Source: Arenibacter sp965652575
Lineage (GTDB): Bacteria > Bacteroidota > Bacteroidia > Flavobacteriales > Flavobacteriaceae
NCBI GenBank assembly: GCA_965652575.1
Contig: CBFGWQ010000065.1
Span: 1-17,893 of the forward strand
DNA length: 17,893 bases
Direction: 5' to 3'
Position numbers and translations under genes: made by a program. The notes under the pieces are model-generated. The model searched no databases and had not been told where the DNA came from. It worked only from the letters and a program-made list of their open reading frames with translations. Below, one piece after another: positions 1 through 7,177 of this stretch (position 1 is its first letter; each line of letters starts with the position of its first letter).

Positions 1-14
1 CTGCCTTTTGGGCA

Positions 15-34
15 GTCCCGATAGCTATCGGGAC
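15..34. repeat. 20-bp perfect palindrome of the CCCGATA type
   Basis: GTCCCGATAGCTATCGGGAC is a perfect 20-bp palindrome. It directly follows a second small hairpin (CTGCC at 1-5, GGCAG at 11-15). It lies downstream of the kpsF-tatC operon end on the minus strand, so it could end transcription or be a member of a dispersed intergenic palindrome family. A close relative occurs at 15291-15310. There is no clear T-tract beside it, which argues against a simple intrinsic terminator. Confidence 0.8.
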
Positions 35-88
35 GGGTGAGGCAAAACTAAGCCTTAAATTAGTTTGGGAAAAGATATTGTAGTTTTT

Positions 89-334
89 TTAACCTACTTG
101 TTTTTCCAATTCCTCCCAATATTCATAGGTCCTTTTTAAGTGGGGGACCACTATTGTGCGTGCCTCCGAGGCCACCAATCCCAATAGTTCCTTGGTCTTT
201 ACATCCAGGGCACCGGCGGCGTAGGCATTGGTGTCCAGGTTAAAGATCTTTTTTATGATCTTGTTGTTGCCCGCCAACAGTTTTTCGTCCGTTTTGGAAC
301 GATAGTCGTTAAATTCCTTAATTTGATTGGGCAT
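89..334 (-). CDS. Carboxymuconolactone decarboxylase/AhpD-like protein, internally shortened
   Basis: This 81-residue protein matches the two ends of the AhpD-like carboxymuconolactone decarboxylase family but not its middle. The N-terminal half (MPNQIKEFNDYRS through KELLGLVAS) and the C-terminal end (TIVVPHLKRTYEYWEELE) are as I recall them in flavobacterial homologues of about 115 residues. The segment between them, which should carry the CxxC and following His of the active site, is absent, so about 35 residues are missing. The protein has no cysteine at all. The reading frame is intact across the junction, which lies at a small palindrome, GCCTCCGAGGC (162-172). The start codon lies inside the end of tatC (17-base overlap), so it is translated as the third gene of kpsF-tatC. 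Without the CxxC pair, AhpD-type peroxidase or reductase activity is unlikely. It may be a recent deletion, a relic, or an assembly error. Confidence 0.75.
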   Translation of the reverse strand: MPNQIKEFNDYRSKTDEKLLAGNNKIIKKIFNLDTNAYAAGALDVKTKELLGLVASEARTIVVPHLKRTYEYWEELEKQVG

Positions 335-1160
335 TCCTTTTCTTTTCTTTTTTTGCCTCTCTTTTTAAAACCATCTGGGAAATATAGATACTTACCTGAT
401 AAAGGATTAAAATGGGAATGGCCACAATGATCTGACTGGCCACATCGGGTGGGGTAATTACTGCCGATATAATAAGTACGACGACCAGTGCTATTTTTCT
501 GTATTTCCGGAGTATTTCCGGGGTAACCAACCCTACTTTGGTCAGGAAATAAATGATAATGGGCAATTCAAATATGAGACCACAGGCAATTACGGCGGCC
601 CTTACCGTGGAGATATAGGAAACCAGATCTATTTCCCGCACCACGGAATCACTAATGGAGTAGCCCCCCAAGAAGTTGATGGACAAAGGGGCCACCACGT
701 AGTATCCGAACAACACGCCCATAAAGAACAGGGAGGAGGCAATAAAGATAAATCCCTTTGCATTCTGGCGTTCGTTGTCGTATAGGCCGGGAGCAATAAA
801 TTTCCATAATTCATAGAGCACATAAGGGAACCCAATGATAAATCCGGCCCAAATGGAGGTCCATATATGTGCGGAGAACTGTTCGGACATTTGCCTGCTC
901 TGTACCGTAAATTCCGGTTCTGTATTGCAAAATGCCTCGCTAAAGCCCAATAACTTGGAAAAGTCGCAAAAAACGTGGTAGGTAGGGAAATCGGGCATCA
1001 TTGGGCCAAAAATCACCGTATCAAAAATAAACCCCTTCATTAAAAAAGCTACGCCCCCTATTATAACTATGGCCAGGACCGATCTTATTAAATGCCACCT
1101 TAGTTCTTCCAAATGGTCCAGGAAGGACATCTCATTTGGGGTCTTCATCGTTTTTGCCAT
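318..1160 (-). CDS. tatC: Sec-independent (twin-arginine) protein translocase subunit TatC
   Basis: TatC is the multi-spanning inner-membrane receptor that binds RR signal peptides and, with TatA, exports folded proteins. The 280-residue protein begins with the conserved cytoplasmic motif SFLDHLEELRWHLIRS and then shows six hydrophobic segments. Family hallmarks include FPYVLYELWKFIAPGLYDNER after the first loop, FELPIIIYFL, and ITPPDVASQ before the last membrane pair. The first periplasmic loop (about residues 45-105) is longer than in E. coli and holds two cysteines, as in other Bacteroidota. The C-terminus is a lysine-rich cytoplasmic tail. Its ATG overlaps the kpsF stop by one base (TAATG), so the two are probably translationally coupled. 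No tatA/tatB gene is in the window. A plausible substrate, the RR-signal LD-carboxypeptidase, is encoded at 4698-5756. Confidence 0.96.
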   Translation of the reverse strand: MAKTMKTPNEMSFLDHLEELRWHLIRSVLAIVIIGGVAFLMKGFIFDTVIFGPMMPDFPTYHVFCDFSKLLGFSEAFCNTEPEFTVQSRQMSEQFSAHIWTSIWAGFIIGFPYVLYELWKFIAPGLYDNERQNAKGFIFIASSLFFMGVLFGYYVVAPLSINFLGGYSISDSVVREIDLVSYISTVRAAVIACGLIFELPIIIYFLTKVGLVTPEILRKYRKIALVVVLIISAVITPPDVASQIIVAIPILILYQVSIYISQMVLKREAKKEKKRNAQSN

Positions 1161-2125
1161 TACAGTATTCCTTCTTTGATTAAATTGTGTAAATGTACTA
1201 TTCCTTTGTAATTCCCTCCATCAACAACCAATATTTGTGAAATATTATTGGTCTGCATTATTTCCAAAGCCTTTACAGCAAGGACGTTGGGGGCTATTGT
1301 CTTAGGGGCCATACTCATGATGTCCTTGGCGGTCAAGCCATAAATATTGTCATATTTGTTGAGCATCCGCCTAATATCGCCATCCGTTATTATTCCAACA
1401 ATTTTTTGCCCTTCCAATACTGCTGCTGCGCCCAACATTTTTTCGGAGATCTCTATGATCACGGATTTTACGTCGCTGTTGGTGCGTACCTGCGGGATCT
1501 GATTGTTACCGGCAATATCGCCTACCCTTAAATATAATTTTTTTCCAAGGGCACCTCCCGGGTGGTATTTTGCAAAGTCCTTACTGCTAAATCCCTTAAG
1601 TTCCAAAAGGCAGATGGCCAGGGCATCACCAATGACCAATTGGGCCGTTGTACTTGTAGTGGGTGCAAGGTTGTTGGGGCAGGCCTCTTTTTCCACATAG
1701 GTGTTTAATATAAAGTCGGCCTGCATCGCCAAAAACGAATCGGGGTTTCCGGTCATGCCTATCAATTTGTTCCTGCCCCGTTTTATTAAGGGCACCAACA
1801 TCTTAATTTCTGCGGTATTTCCACTTTTGGAGATGCAGATCACCACATCGTCTTGCTGTACGGTTCCAAGATCGCCGTGTATGGCATCGGCCGCATGCAT
1901 AAATATGGATGGGGTACCGGTGGAATTTAGGGTGGCAACAATTTTGGAGGCGATAAGGGCACTTTTTCCAACTCCGGAAATAATGACCCTGCCTTTGGAA
2001 TGTCTGATGCATTCCACCGCATTGGAAAAATCTTCGTTAAGGAGAGTCGCTAAATGGGATATAGCCTCGGCCTCATTGGTTATGGTTTTCTTTGCTATGG
2101 CCAATATAGCTTTGGTATCGCTCAA
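1160..2125 (-). CDS. kpsF: D-arabinose 5-phosphate isomerase (KpsF/GutQ/KdsD family)
   Basis: The enzyme converts ribulose 5-phosphate to arabinose 5-phosphate, the first step toward Kdo for lipopolysaccharide. The 321 residues are organised as an N-terminal SIS sugar-isomerase domain (about 30-165) and a CBS pair (about 205-320), the full-length KdsD/KpsF layout. Visible motifs are GKSALIASKIVATLNSTGTP (53-72), HAADAIHGDLG, the phosphate-binding SKSGNTAEI (99-107), APTTSTT (154-160) and KYHPGGALGKKL (186-197). The start appears to be TTG: the codon at 2125-2123 is TTG, an in-frame stop lies three codons upstream, and the following residues align with the usual N-terminus. The gene heads an overlapping operon with tatC, and in related genomes I recall an lptB-type transporter gene next, which would fit LPS biogenesis but lies outside this window. 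It is divergent from recQ. Confidence 0.95.
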   Translation of the reverse strand: MSDTKAILAIAKKTITNEAEAISHLATLLNEDFSNAVECIRHSKGRVIISGVGKSALIASKIVATLNSTGTPSIFMHAADAIHGDLGTVQQDDVVICISKSGNTAEIKMLVPLIKRGRNKLIGMTGNPDSFLAMQADFILNTYVEKEACPNNLAPTTSTTAQLVIGDALAICLLELKGFSSKDFAKYHPGGALGKKLYLRVGDIAGNNQIPQVRTNSDVKSVIIEISEKMLGAAAVLEGQKIVGIITDGDIRRMLNKYDNIYGLTAKDIMSMAPKTIAPNVLAVKALEIMQTNNISQILVVDGGNYKGIVHLHNLIKEGIL

Positions 2126-2189
2126 AGTAAATTAAAATTATGTAATGATTTTCCTAAAAGAAAGTCTTATCTTTATTTTACAAAATTAC

Positions 2190-2205
2190 ATAAACTTAAG
2201 TTTAT
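2190..2205. repeat. 16-bp perfect palindrome in the kpsF-recQ spacer
   Basis: ATAAACTTAAGTTTAT is a perfect palindrome about 65 bases upstream of the kpsF start and about 115-130 bases upstream of recQ. It shares the CTTAAG-like core with the 23-bp palindrome at 2262-2284. It could be an operator, but A+T-rich spacers produce such symmetry fairly easily. Confidence 0.6.
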
Positions 2206-2240
2206 AGGATATTTTAAATTTGAACAAATTTATTTCGCAT

Positions 2241-2252
2241 AAATACGTATTT
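2241..2252. repeat. 12-bp perfect palindrome in the kpsF-recQ spacer
   Basis: AAATACGTATTT is a perfect palindrome lying midway between the other two palindromes of this 195-bp divergent spacer. On its own it is short enough to arise by chance; its interest comes from the clustering. Confidence 0.45.
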
Positions 2253-2261
2253 AAAAGATAA

Positions 2262-2284
2262 AAATTCCTTAACTTAAGGAATTT
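2262..2284. repeat. 23-bp palindrome (11-bp arms) overlapping the recQ promoter
   Basis: Arms AAATTCCTTAA (2262-2272) and TTAAGGAATTT (2274-2284) are perfect inverted copies around a single C. The spacing is too tight for a hairpin loop, so a dimeric protein-binding site is the better reading. Its right arm overlaps the TTTG of the candidate recQ -33 element, a position typical of a repressor operator. Confidence 0.6.
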
Positions 2285-2311
2285 GATATATGGCAATGTA
2301 GCCTATTTTTA
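2282..2311 (+). promoter_or_regulatory. Candidate Bacteroidota-type promoter of recQ
   Basis: TTTG (2282-2285) and TATTTTTA (2304-2311) are separated by 18 bases, matching the Bacteroidota consensus TTTG-N(17-23)-TAnnTTTG in all but the last position. Transcription would begin near 2318, which favours translation from the internal ATG at 2336 over the one at 2321. This is inferred from consensus matching only. Confidence 0.4.
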
Positions 2312-2320
2312 ATATTAATA

Positions 2321-4537
2321 ATGGTGAAGTACGGTATGGGTATAAATGAGATTGATTTACATGCCTCTCTAAAAAAGTATTTTGGATTCTCCCAATTCAA
2401 AGGTTTACAGGAAAATGTTGTTAAGAATATTGTACAAGGGAATAATACCTTTGTAATAATGCCTACTGGTGGTGGAAAATCCCTTTGTTACCAATTGCCC
2501 GCCCTGATGCAGGAGGGTACTGCAATTGTGGTATCGCCATTGATCGCCTTGATGAAGAACCAAGTGGATGCCATTAGGGACGTTTCCAGTGAGATAGGAG
2601 TGGCCCATGTTTTAAACTCTTCGTTGACAAAGACGGAGATCAAACAAGTAAAAAACGATGTAAGCAGTGGTGTAACCAAGCTTTTGTATGTAGCTCCGGA
2701 ATCCTTGACCAAGGAGGAATATGTAGATTTTTTACAGGGGGAGAAAATATCTTTTGTGGCAGTGGACGAGGCCCATTGTATTTCGGAATGGGGACATGAT
2801 TTTAGACCGGAATACCGCAATCTTAAATCTATAGTCGGAAGGTTGGGGGATAAGATTCCTCTAATTGCCCTTACTGCTACCGCGACCCCCAAAGTACAGG
2901 AGGATATTATCAAAAACTTGGGGATAATGGATGCCAAGGTGTTCAAGGCCAGTTTCAACAGACCTAATCTCTATTACGAAGTAAGGCCCAAAACCCAAAA
3001 AGTGGATAGCGATATCATTCGTTTTATTAAACAAAATTCGGGCAAGTCGGGCATTATTTATTGTCTGAGTAGGAAACGTGTGGAAGAGTTGGCCCAAGTA
3101 CTACAGGTAAACGGGGTCAGTGCGGTACCCTATCATGCCGGATTGGATGGTAAAACCAGATCCAAGCACCAGGATATGTTCCTCATGGAGGATGTGGATG
3201 TGGTGGTTGCCACCATTGCATTCGGAATGGGAATCGATAAACCGGACGTACGCTTTGTAATCCATCACGATATTCCAAAGAGTATAGAAAGTTACTATCA
3301 GGAGACCGGTAGGGCCGGAAGGGATGGGGGAGAGGGCCATTGCCTTGCCTTTTATTCCTATAAGGATGTGGAAAAACTGGAAAAATTTATGTCGGGCAAG
3401 CCCGTGGCGGAACAAGAGATAGGAAATGCCCTATTACAGGAAATAGTGGGGTATGCCGAAACTTCCATGTCCCGAAGGAAATTTATACTGCATTATTTTG
3501 GAGAGGAATTTGATGAGCTAAACGGTGAGGGTGCCGATATGGACGACAATACCCGAAATCCAAAGGAGAAGCAGGAGGCCAAGGACGATGTGGTCAAGCT
3601 TATCAATGTAATAACGGGTACCAGTGAAAAATTTAAGTCCAAGGAGATTGTCAGGACCTTGGTCGGTAAGGTAAATGCCCTTATATCCTCGCACAAGACC
3701 GATGAAAAGGATTTTTTTGGTATCGGTAAGGATAAGGATAAAGGCTATTGGATGGCCTTGATCCGGCAGACCTTGGTTGCCGGTCTGCTTAGAAAGGAAA
3801 TTGAGCAATACGGAATTTTACATGTAACCCCGATGGGGAAGGAATTTGTAAAGAATCCAACTTCATTTATGATGACGATGGATCATGTTTACAATAAGGA
3901 GACCGATGATGCCATTGTAAGCGCAGCCAAATCTACCGGAGGGGTGGCCGATGATAATCTGTTAAGGATTTTAAAGGATTTAAGAAAAAAAGAGGCCCAT
4001 AAATTGGGGGTTCCGCCGTTTGTAGTTTTTCAGGATCCCTCCTTGGAGGACATGGCCCTGAAATATCCAATATCCTTGGATGAATTGGTCAATATCTATG
4101 GCGTTGGGGAAGGTAAGGCAAAAAAATATGGCAAGCCCTTTGTAGATCAGATTGCTGCCTATGTTGAGGATAACAACATTTTAAGGCCCGATGATCTGAT
4201 CGTAAAGAGTACGGGCGCCAATTCTTCCCTTAAGCTTTATATCATTCAAAACGTAGATAGAAAATTGCCATTGGATGATATTGCTTCCGCCAAGGGATTG
4301 GAACTTAACGAATTGATCAAGGAGATGGAACAAATTGTCTTTAGCGGCACCAAATTGAATATCGCTTATTGGATCGATGAGATTTTGGATGAGGATCAGC
4401 AGGAGGAAATACATGATTATTTCTTGGAAGCCAATACGGACGATCTTGAGGTGGCCTTAAAGGAATTTGATGGGGAATATGAGGATGAAGAGCTTAGATT
4501 ATATAGACTGAAATTTATTAGCGAGGTGGCCAATTGA
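2321..4537 (+). CDS. recQ: ATP-dependent DNA helicase RecQ
   Basis: RecQ is a 3'-5' DNA helicase for recombination and fork repair. The 738-residue protein has the helicase core first: Walker A MPTGGGKSLCYQLPA (K53), Q-motif FGFSQFKGLQ, DEAH box (149-152), TATATP, then motif VI with QETGRAGRDG. The RecQ-C-terminal region and winged helix follow, then an HRDC domain at about 546-623 (PFVVFQDPSLEDMA and INIYGVGEGKAKKYG-like helices), and an acidic helical tail. The zinc-binding cysteines expected in the RecQ-Ct subdomain are absent: residues about 378-410 read ETSMSRRKF ... GEGADMDDN with no Cys. I recall the same GADMDDN signature in other flavobacterial RecQs. The start may be residue 6 (ATG at 2336), because homologues begin near the NEIDLH motif and a promoter-like element sits close upstream. 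It is divergent from kpsF and convergent with the S66 peptidase gene. Confidence 0.95.
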   Translation: MVKYGMGINEIDLHASLKKYFGFSQFKGLQENVVKNIVQGNNTFVIMPTGGGKSLCYQLPALMQEGTAIVVSPLIALMKNQVDAIRDVSSEIGVAHVLNSSLTKTEIKQVKNDVSSGVTKLLYVAPESLTKEEYVDFLQGEKISFVAVDEAHCISEWGHDFRPEYRNLKSIVGRLGDKIPLIALTATATPKVQEDIIKNLGIMDAKVFKASFNRPNLYYEVRPKTQKVDSDIIRFIKQNSGKSGIIYCLSRKRVEELAQVLQVNGVSAVPYHAGLDGKTRSKHQDMFLMEDVDVVVATIAFGMGIDKPDVRFVIHHDIPKSIESYYQETGRAGRDGGEGHCLAFYSYKDVEKLEKFMSGKPVAEQEIGNALLQEIVGYAETSMSRRKFILHYFGEEFDELNGEGADMDDNTRNPKEKQEAKDDVVKLINVITGTSEKFKSKEIVRTLVGKVNALISSHKTDEKDFFGIGKDKDKGYWMALIRQTLVAGLLRKEIEQYGILHVTPMGKEFVKNPTSFMMTMDHVYNKETDDAIVSAAKSTGGVADDNLLRILKDLRKKEAHKLGVPPFVVFQDPSLEDMALKYPISLDELVNIYGVGEGKAKKYGKPFVDQIAAYVEDNNILRPDDLIVKSTGANSSLKLYIIQNVDRKLPLDDIASAKGLELNELIKEMEQIVFSGTKLNIAYWIDEILDEDQQEEIHDYFLEANTDDLEVALKEFDGEYEDEELRLYRLKFISEVAN

Positions 4538-4563
4538 ACCAATTCGGTTTGTTTTTTACAATA

Positions 4564-4624
4564 GGCAATAGGCAGTGGGCGATGAAATCCATTTTTTACC
4601 TATTGCAGACCGCCACTGTATACT
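4564..4624 (+). repeat. Dispersed intergenic repeat, copy A (about 62 bp)
   Basis: This copy, between the convergent recQ and LD-carboxypeptidase genes, aligns with the minus strand of 15547-15609. The first 34 positions match at 28, including an identical 15-base core TGAAATCCATTTTTT, and both copies then continue to a CGCCACTG or TGCCACTG segment. GGCA-rich direct units (GGCAATAGGCAGTGGGC) lie left of the core and complementary units right of it, so the element can fold back on itself. This suggests a small non-autonomous palindromic element. Confidence 0.75.
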
Positions 4625-4643
4625 ATGGCCGCCCATAGTATAC
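4618..4643. repeat. Perfect 11-bp-arm stem-loop between convergent genes
   Basis: GTATACTATGG (4618-4628) and CCATAGTATAC (4633-4643) are perfect inverted copies around a CCGC loop. The hairpin sits between recQ (ending at 4537) and the convergent gene ending at 4698, where a bidirectional terminator would be useful. No U-tract follows on either strand, so termination is only inferred. It directly abuts the dispersed repeat and may belong to it. Confidence 0.7.
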
Positions 4644-4697
4644 GGAAACCAATCCGGATAATTATGGGGAGCAGGGTTTAAAAATGGGGGGATTTAT

Positions 4698-5756
4698 TTA
4701 TTGGACCGCCCTTTCCAATAGTTGCAGTGTCATTTTGTGGGTATCCAATGTAGCGTTGATTCCTATGGGCAATGTAAAATTGTTTTCAATGTGGCCAAAT
4801 GTCATGCCGTAAACAGCCGGTATTCCCAGTGGTTTGATTCTGTCCGTTATCACTTCCTTAAGTGTAAACGATTTGGGACCGGGAACACTGTCGCACCCTT
4901 TAAAGACGCCCATAGCAATACCTGCCGCCTTGCCAAAGGTCTTGCCCTGTATTAATTGGGTCAGCATCCGGTCTATACGATAGGGGGCTTCTTCAACATC
5001 TTCAAGAAAGACTATGGCATCTGTAAAATCTATTTCATGGGGGGTTCCTATCAGGGCATTTACCAAAGTTAGGCTGCCCCCTACCAATTTTCCCGAGACA
5101 ATACCCGGGTCAATACAATATCGACCATATTCGGGCTTGCCGTATTCCTCTTGGTCCGTTATTTCCATATTGGTAATGAGTGGTGGCAATTTTTGGGATT
5201 TCAGGACCACATTTAGTAAATGTCCAATACTATAAGGGTCGTTGATGGTGCTCCCTACGGGCCCGTGAAAAGTGATAAGGCCGGTTTCCTGATGTATGCC
5301 ATTCAAGAGGGCCGTAATATCGCTAAAACCAATCAATACTTTAGGTTTTTTTCCAATTAGTCCATAATCTATCAAGTGCATGATCCGGGTACACCCGTAC
5401 CCGCCCCGTGCGCACAGGATGCCATCCACTTTTTTATTGGCGAACATTTCGTTCAGATCGGCTGCCCTTTCCCGATCCGTATTGCTAAAGTATCCATGGT
5501 TCCCATGTATGCGATCCGTATGGTAAGGTATAAACCCCATTTTTTCCAAAGTTTCCTTGGCTTCTACCAAAACCTCGGGCTTTATGGCGTAACCCGGAGC
5601 AATAAGGCCAATGGTATCCCCTTTTTTTAATGCTATGGGCTTAAGGTTTTTGGGGAACGGTTTTTTTTCTTGTGCATTGGCAAATATGCTGGCCGGTACC
5701 AGGCTGGCCATACCCGCTCCGATGGCTGTTTTAAAGAACTGTCTCCTTTTTTTCAT
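4698..5756 (-). CDS. LD-carboxypeptidase (peptidase family S66) with Tat signal peptide
   Basis: S66 enzymes remove the terminal D-Ala from tetrapeptides of peptidoglycan or its recycled fragments. The 352-residue protein shows the expected Ser-Glu-His triad: Ser145 in GFSDITALL, Glu252 in FLEDVEEAPYRIDRML and His322 in YGMTFGHIENNFTLPIG. The oxyanion-loop region CARGGYG is at 116-121. The N-terminus KKRRQFFKTAIGAGMASLV, ending in an ANA site near residue 28, fits a twin-arginine signal, so it is probably exported folded by Tat. TatC is encoded in this window. Cytoplasmic LdcA of E. coli lacks such a signal, so this form likely acts in the periplasm. It has its own transcription unit, because a terminator separates it from the gene upstream. 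Homology to the microcin-immunity branch (MccF) cannot be excluded. Confidence 0.92.
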   Translation of the reverse strand: MKKRRQFFKTAIGAGMASLVPASIFANAQEKKPFPKNLKPIALKKGDTIGLIAPGYAIKPEVLVEAKETLEKMGFIPYHTDRIHGNHGYFSNTDRERAADLNEMFANKKVDGILCARGGYGCTRIMHLIDYGLIGKKPKVLIGFSDITALLNGIHQETGLITFHGPVGSTINDPYSIGHLLNVVLKSQKLPPLITNMEITDQEEYGKPEYGRYCIDPGIVSGKLVGGSLTLVNALIGTPHEIDFTDAIVFLEDVEEAPYRIDRMLTQLIQGKTFGKAAGIAMGVFKGCDSVPGPKSFTLKEVITDRIKPLGIPAVYGMTFGHIENNFTLPIGINATLDTHKMTLQLLERAVQ

Positions 5757-5782
5757 CAGTTTTATTTGGTAGACCTAAATAT

Positions 5783-5815
5783 AAAAAAAAAGTCCGCCAT
5801 ATAGGGGGCGGACTT
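5783..5815 (-). terminator. Intrinsic terminator of the gene at 5837-7177
   Basis: On the minus strand AAGTCCGCC (5815-5807) pairs perfectly with GGCGGACTT (5798-5790) around an 8-base loop, followed by a run of nine T (complement of the A-run 5783-5791). This is a textbook rho-independent terminator 22 bases after the stop codon. It also separates that gene from the LD-carboxypeptidase gene. Confidence 0.88.
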
Positions 5816-5836
5816 CCTTGTTCAAATATAAATTTG

Positions 5837-7177
5837 TCACATTCCCAAAGAGGAGGAGGAGTCCTCTTTGGATTTGGACCTTCTTAATTGTCTTTGTATT
5901 TTCCTTATGGCAGATTCTATGGATTTTTCAGGTTCTATAATATTGTACTCTCCCCAAAAATCTGGATCTGAAAATCCAATGGCCTCGTCCTCCAATATCA
6001 TGGAAGATTTAATGCGGTCCTTGAATTTGGGAGATTCGCCCGTGATGTTCTTCTCCCAGTCCGTAATGGCCATTTCACAGGTCATGCTATATACCGAATT
6101 GAATAGGCGATCGTCCCAATTTATTTTGAATTCCAATAGTACATTGCTGTATCCGTAGTACCATTTTCCGTTCTTTTCCCTGTAATCCACACGGTAGGCA
6201 ATATCGGTCGGCCATACATTGGCATGGGCAGGTTTTTTACGGACAAACATTTTGGAGGCCTTTTCCCTATCGGTAATATTGAGGGAGTAAATGGCACTGG
6301 TCAGTATTTTTTTATCGGCATCTATATACAACTTGCCTTGGTACAATGGGTCCAAAATGGATTCCTTTTGTTTAAAATTGATGACAAAGATAAGTCTGTC
6401 ATCGACTTTGGTAGAATTTTCAAAGCTAAAGTTGTAATCATCGAACGTTTCTTCCGTAAAGATATATTGTGGGTATTTGATCATGTCCACAAAGAGCGTA
6501 TTAAAAGGCCCTCCTTGCAGTTTAATGGCCAAGGTGTCCAATTTATCATAATCGGTACTCTTTCTTGCCTTGTAAAGCTGTAATGCGTCCCTGCGATCGG
6601 TATTGTAGGGGGATTTGTAAATATTGACTACGGCCTCTGATAAAGAAACATTTTTTCTTCTTTTTTTAATGGTCTCCCTATAAAAGGCTGTCATTAAGGT
6701 AGGGTCGTCAAAATAATTTTCACCTTTCCTGAGCAGGGTTTCCCTGACCAGGGATTTTGCGTCTTTTGGAACCGCAAGTTTTACCTCGGATAATTCCATA
6801 AAGCTTACTACCAGGGCAATTTCATTTTTATTTTCCTTCAACTGGCTTAAGGGAATAGTTTTGGTCTCGTATCCCAAAAATGAAACACTGACCTGTCCCT
6901 CTTCAATATCTTTGGGAACTTTTAAAGAAAAATGACCCTCGGTATTACTGACGGTACTAATGTTCGTGTTTTCAATGGAGAGCGTGGCGAAGACCAGCGG
7001 ATTATTGGTTTCACTATCAATAATTTTACCTTGGTATTGGTTGAACGGGTTTTCTTGCTCCTGGATTTCCTGATACAGGAAGGCCGCCGAAACGGAGGTC
7101 GGTACCCCTAAGAACAATAAAAAAGATATTGCAGCTAGAAGGGGATTTTTTCCAAAAGGATTTTTTTTGAGCTTCAT
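5837..7177 (-). CDS. Secreted carboxypeptidase-regulatory-like domain protein
   Basis: The 446-residue protein begins with a basic stretch and a hydrophobic segment (NPLLAAISFLLFLGVPTSVSAA), a signal peptide probably cleaved near residue 32. Residues about 48-130 form a CarboxypepD_reg-like (CNA-B-like) beta-sandwich, recognisable by GKIIDSETNNPLVFATLSIE, STVSNTEGHFSLKVP and VSFLGYETKTIPL. Such modules head many Bacteroidota envelope proteins, including TonB-dependent receptors. Here no plug or barrel follows. The remaining 310 residues, with alternating aromatic and charged strands (FYRETIKKRR, KLYIDADKKILTSAIYSLN), resemble the middle region of DUF5686-type envelope proteins, but the protein is about half their length. 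Function is unknown. A periplasmic or outer-membrane-associated role is inferred. It has its own terminator. Confidence 0.8.
   Translation of the reverse strand: MKLKKNPFGKNPLLAAISFLLFLGVPTSVSAAFLYQEIQEQENPFNQYQGKIIDSETNNPLVFATLSIENTNISTVSNTEGHFSLKVPKDIEEGQVSVSFLGYETKTIPLSQLKENKNEIALVVSFMELSEVKLAVPKDAKSLVRETLLRKGENYFDDPTLMTAFYRETIKKRRKNVSLSEAVVNIYKSPYNTDRRDALQLYKARKSTDYDKLDTLAIKLQGGPFNTLFVDMIKYPQYIFTEETFDDYNFSFENSTKVDDRLIFVINFKQKESILDPLYQGKLYIDADKKILTSAIYSLNITDREKASKMFVRKKPAHANVWPTDIAYRVDYREKNGKWYYGYSNVLLEFKINWDDRLFNSVYSMTCEMAITDWEKNITGESPKFKDRIKSSMILEDEAIGFSDPDFWGEYNIIEPEKSIESAIRKIQRQLRRSKSKEDSSSSLGM

Noticed and set aside
1701..2135. A 144-codon plus-strand frame opposite kpsF
   Set aside because: Antisense of the SIS domain; the KpsF motifs on the minus strand account for the sequence.
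2488..2958. A 156-codon minus-strand frame inside recQ
   Set aside because: Shadow of the strongly conserved RecQ helicase core; no start context and no domain.
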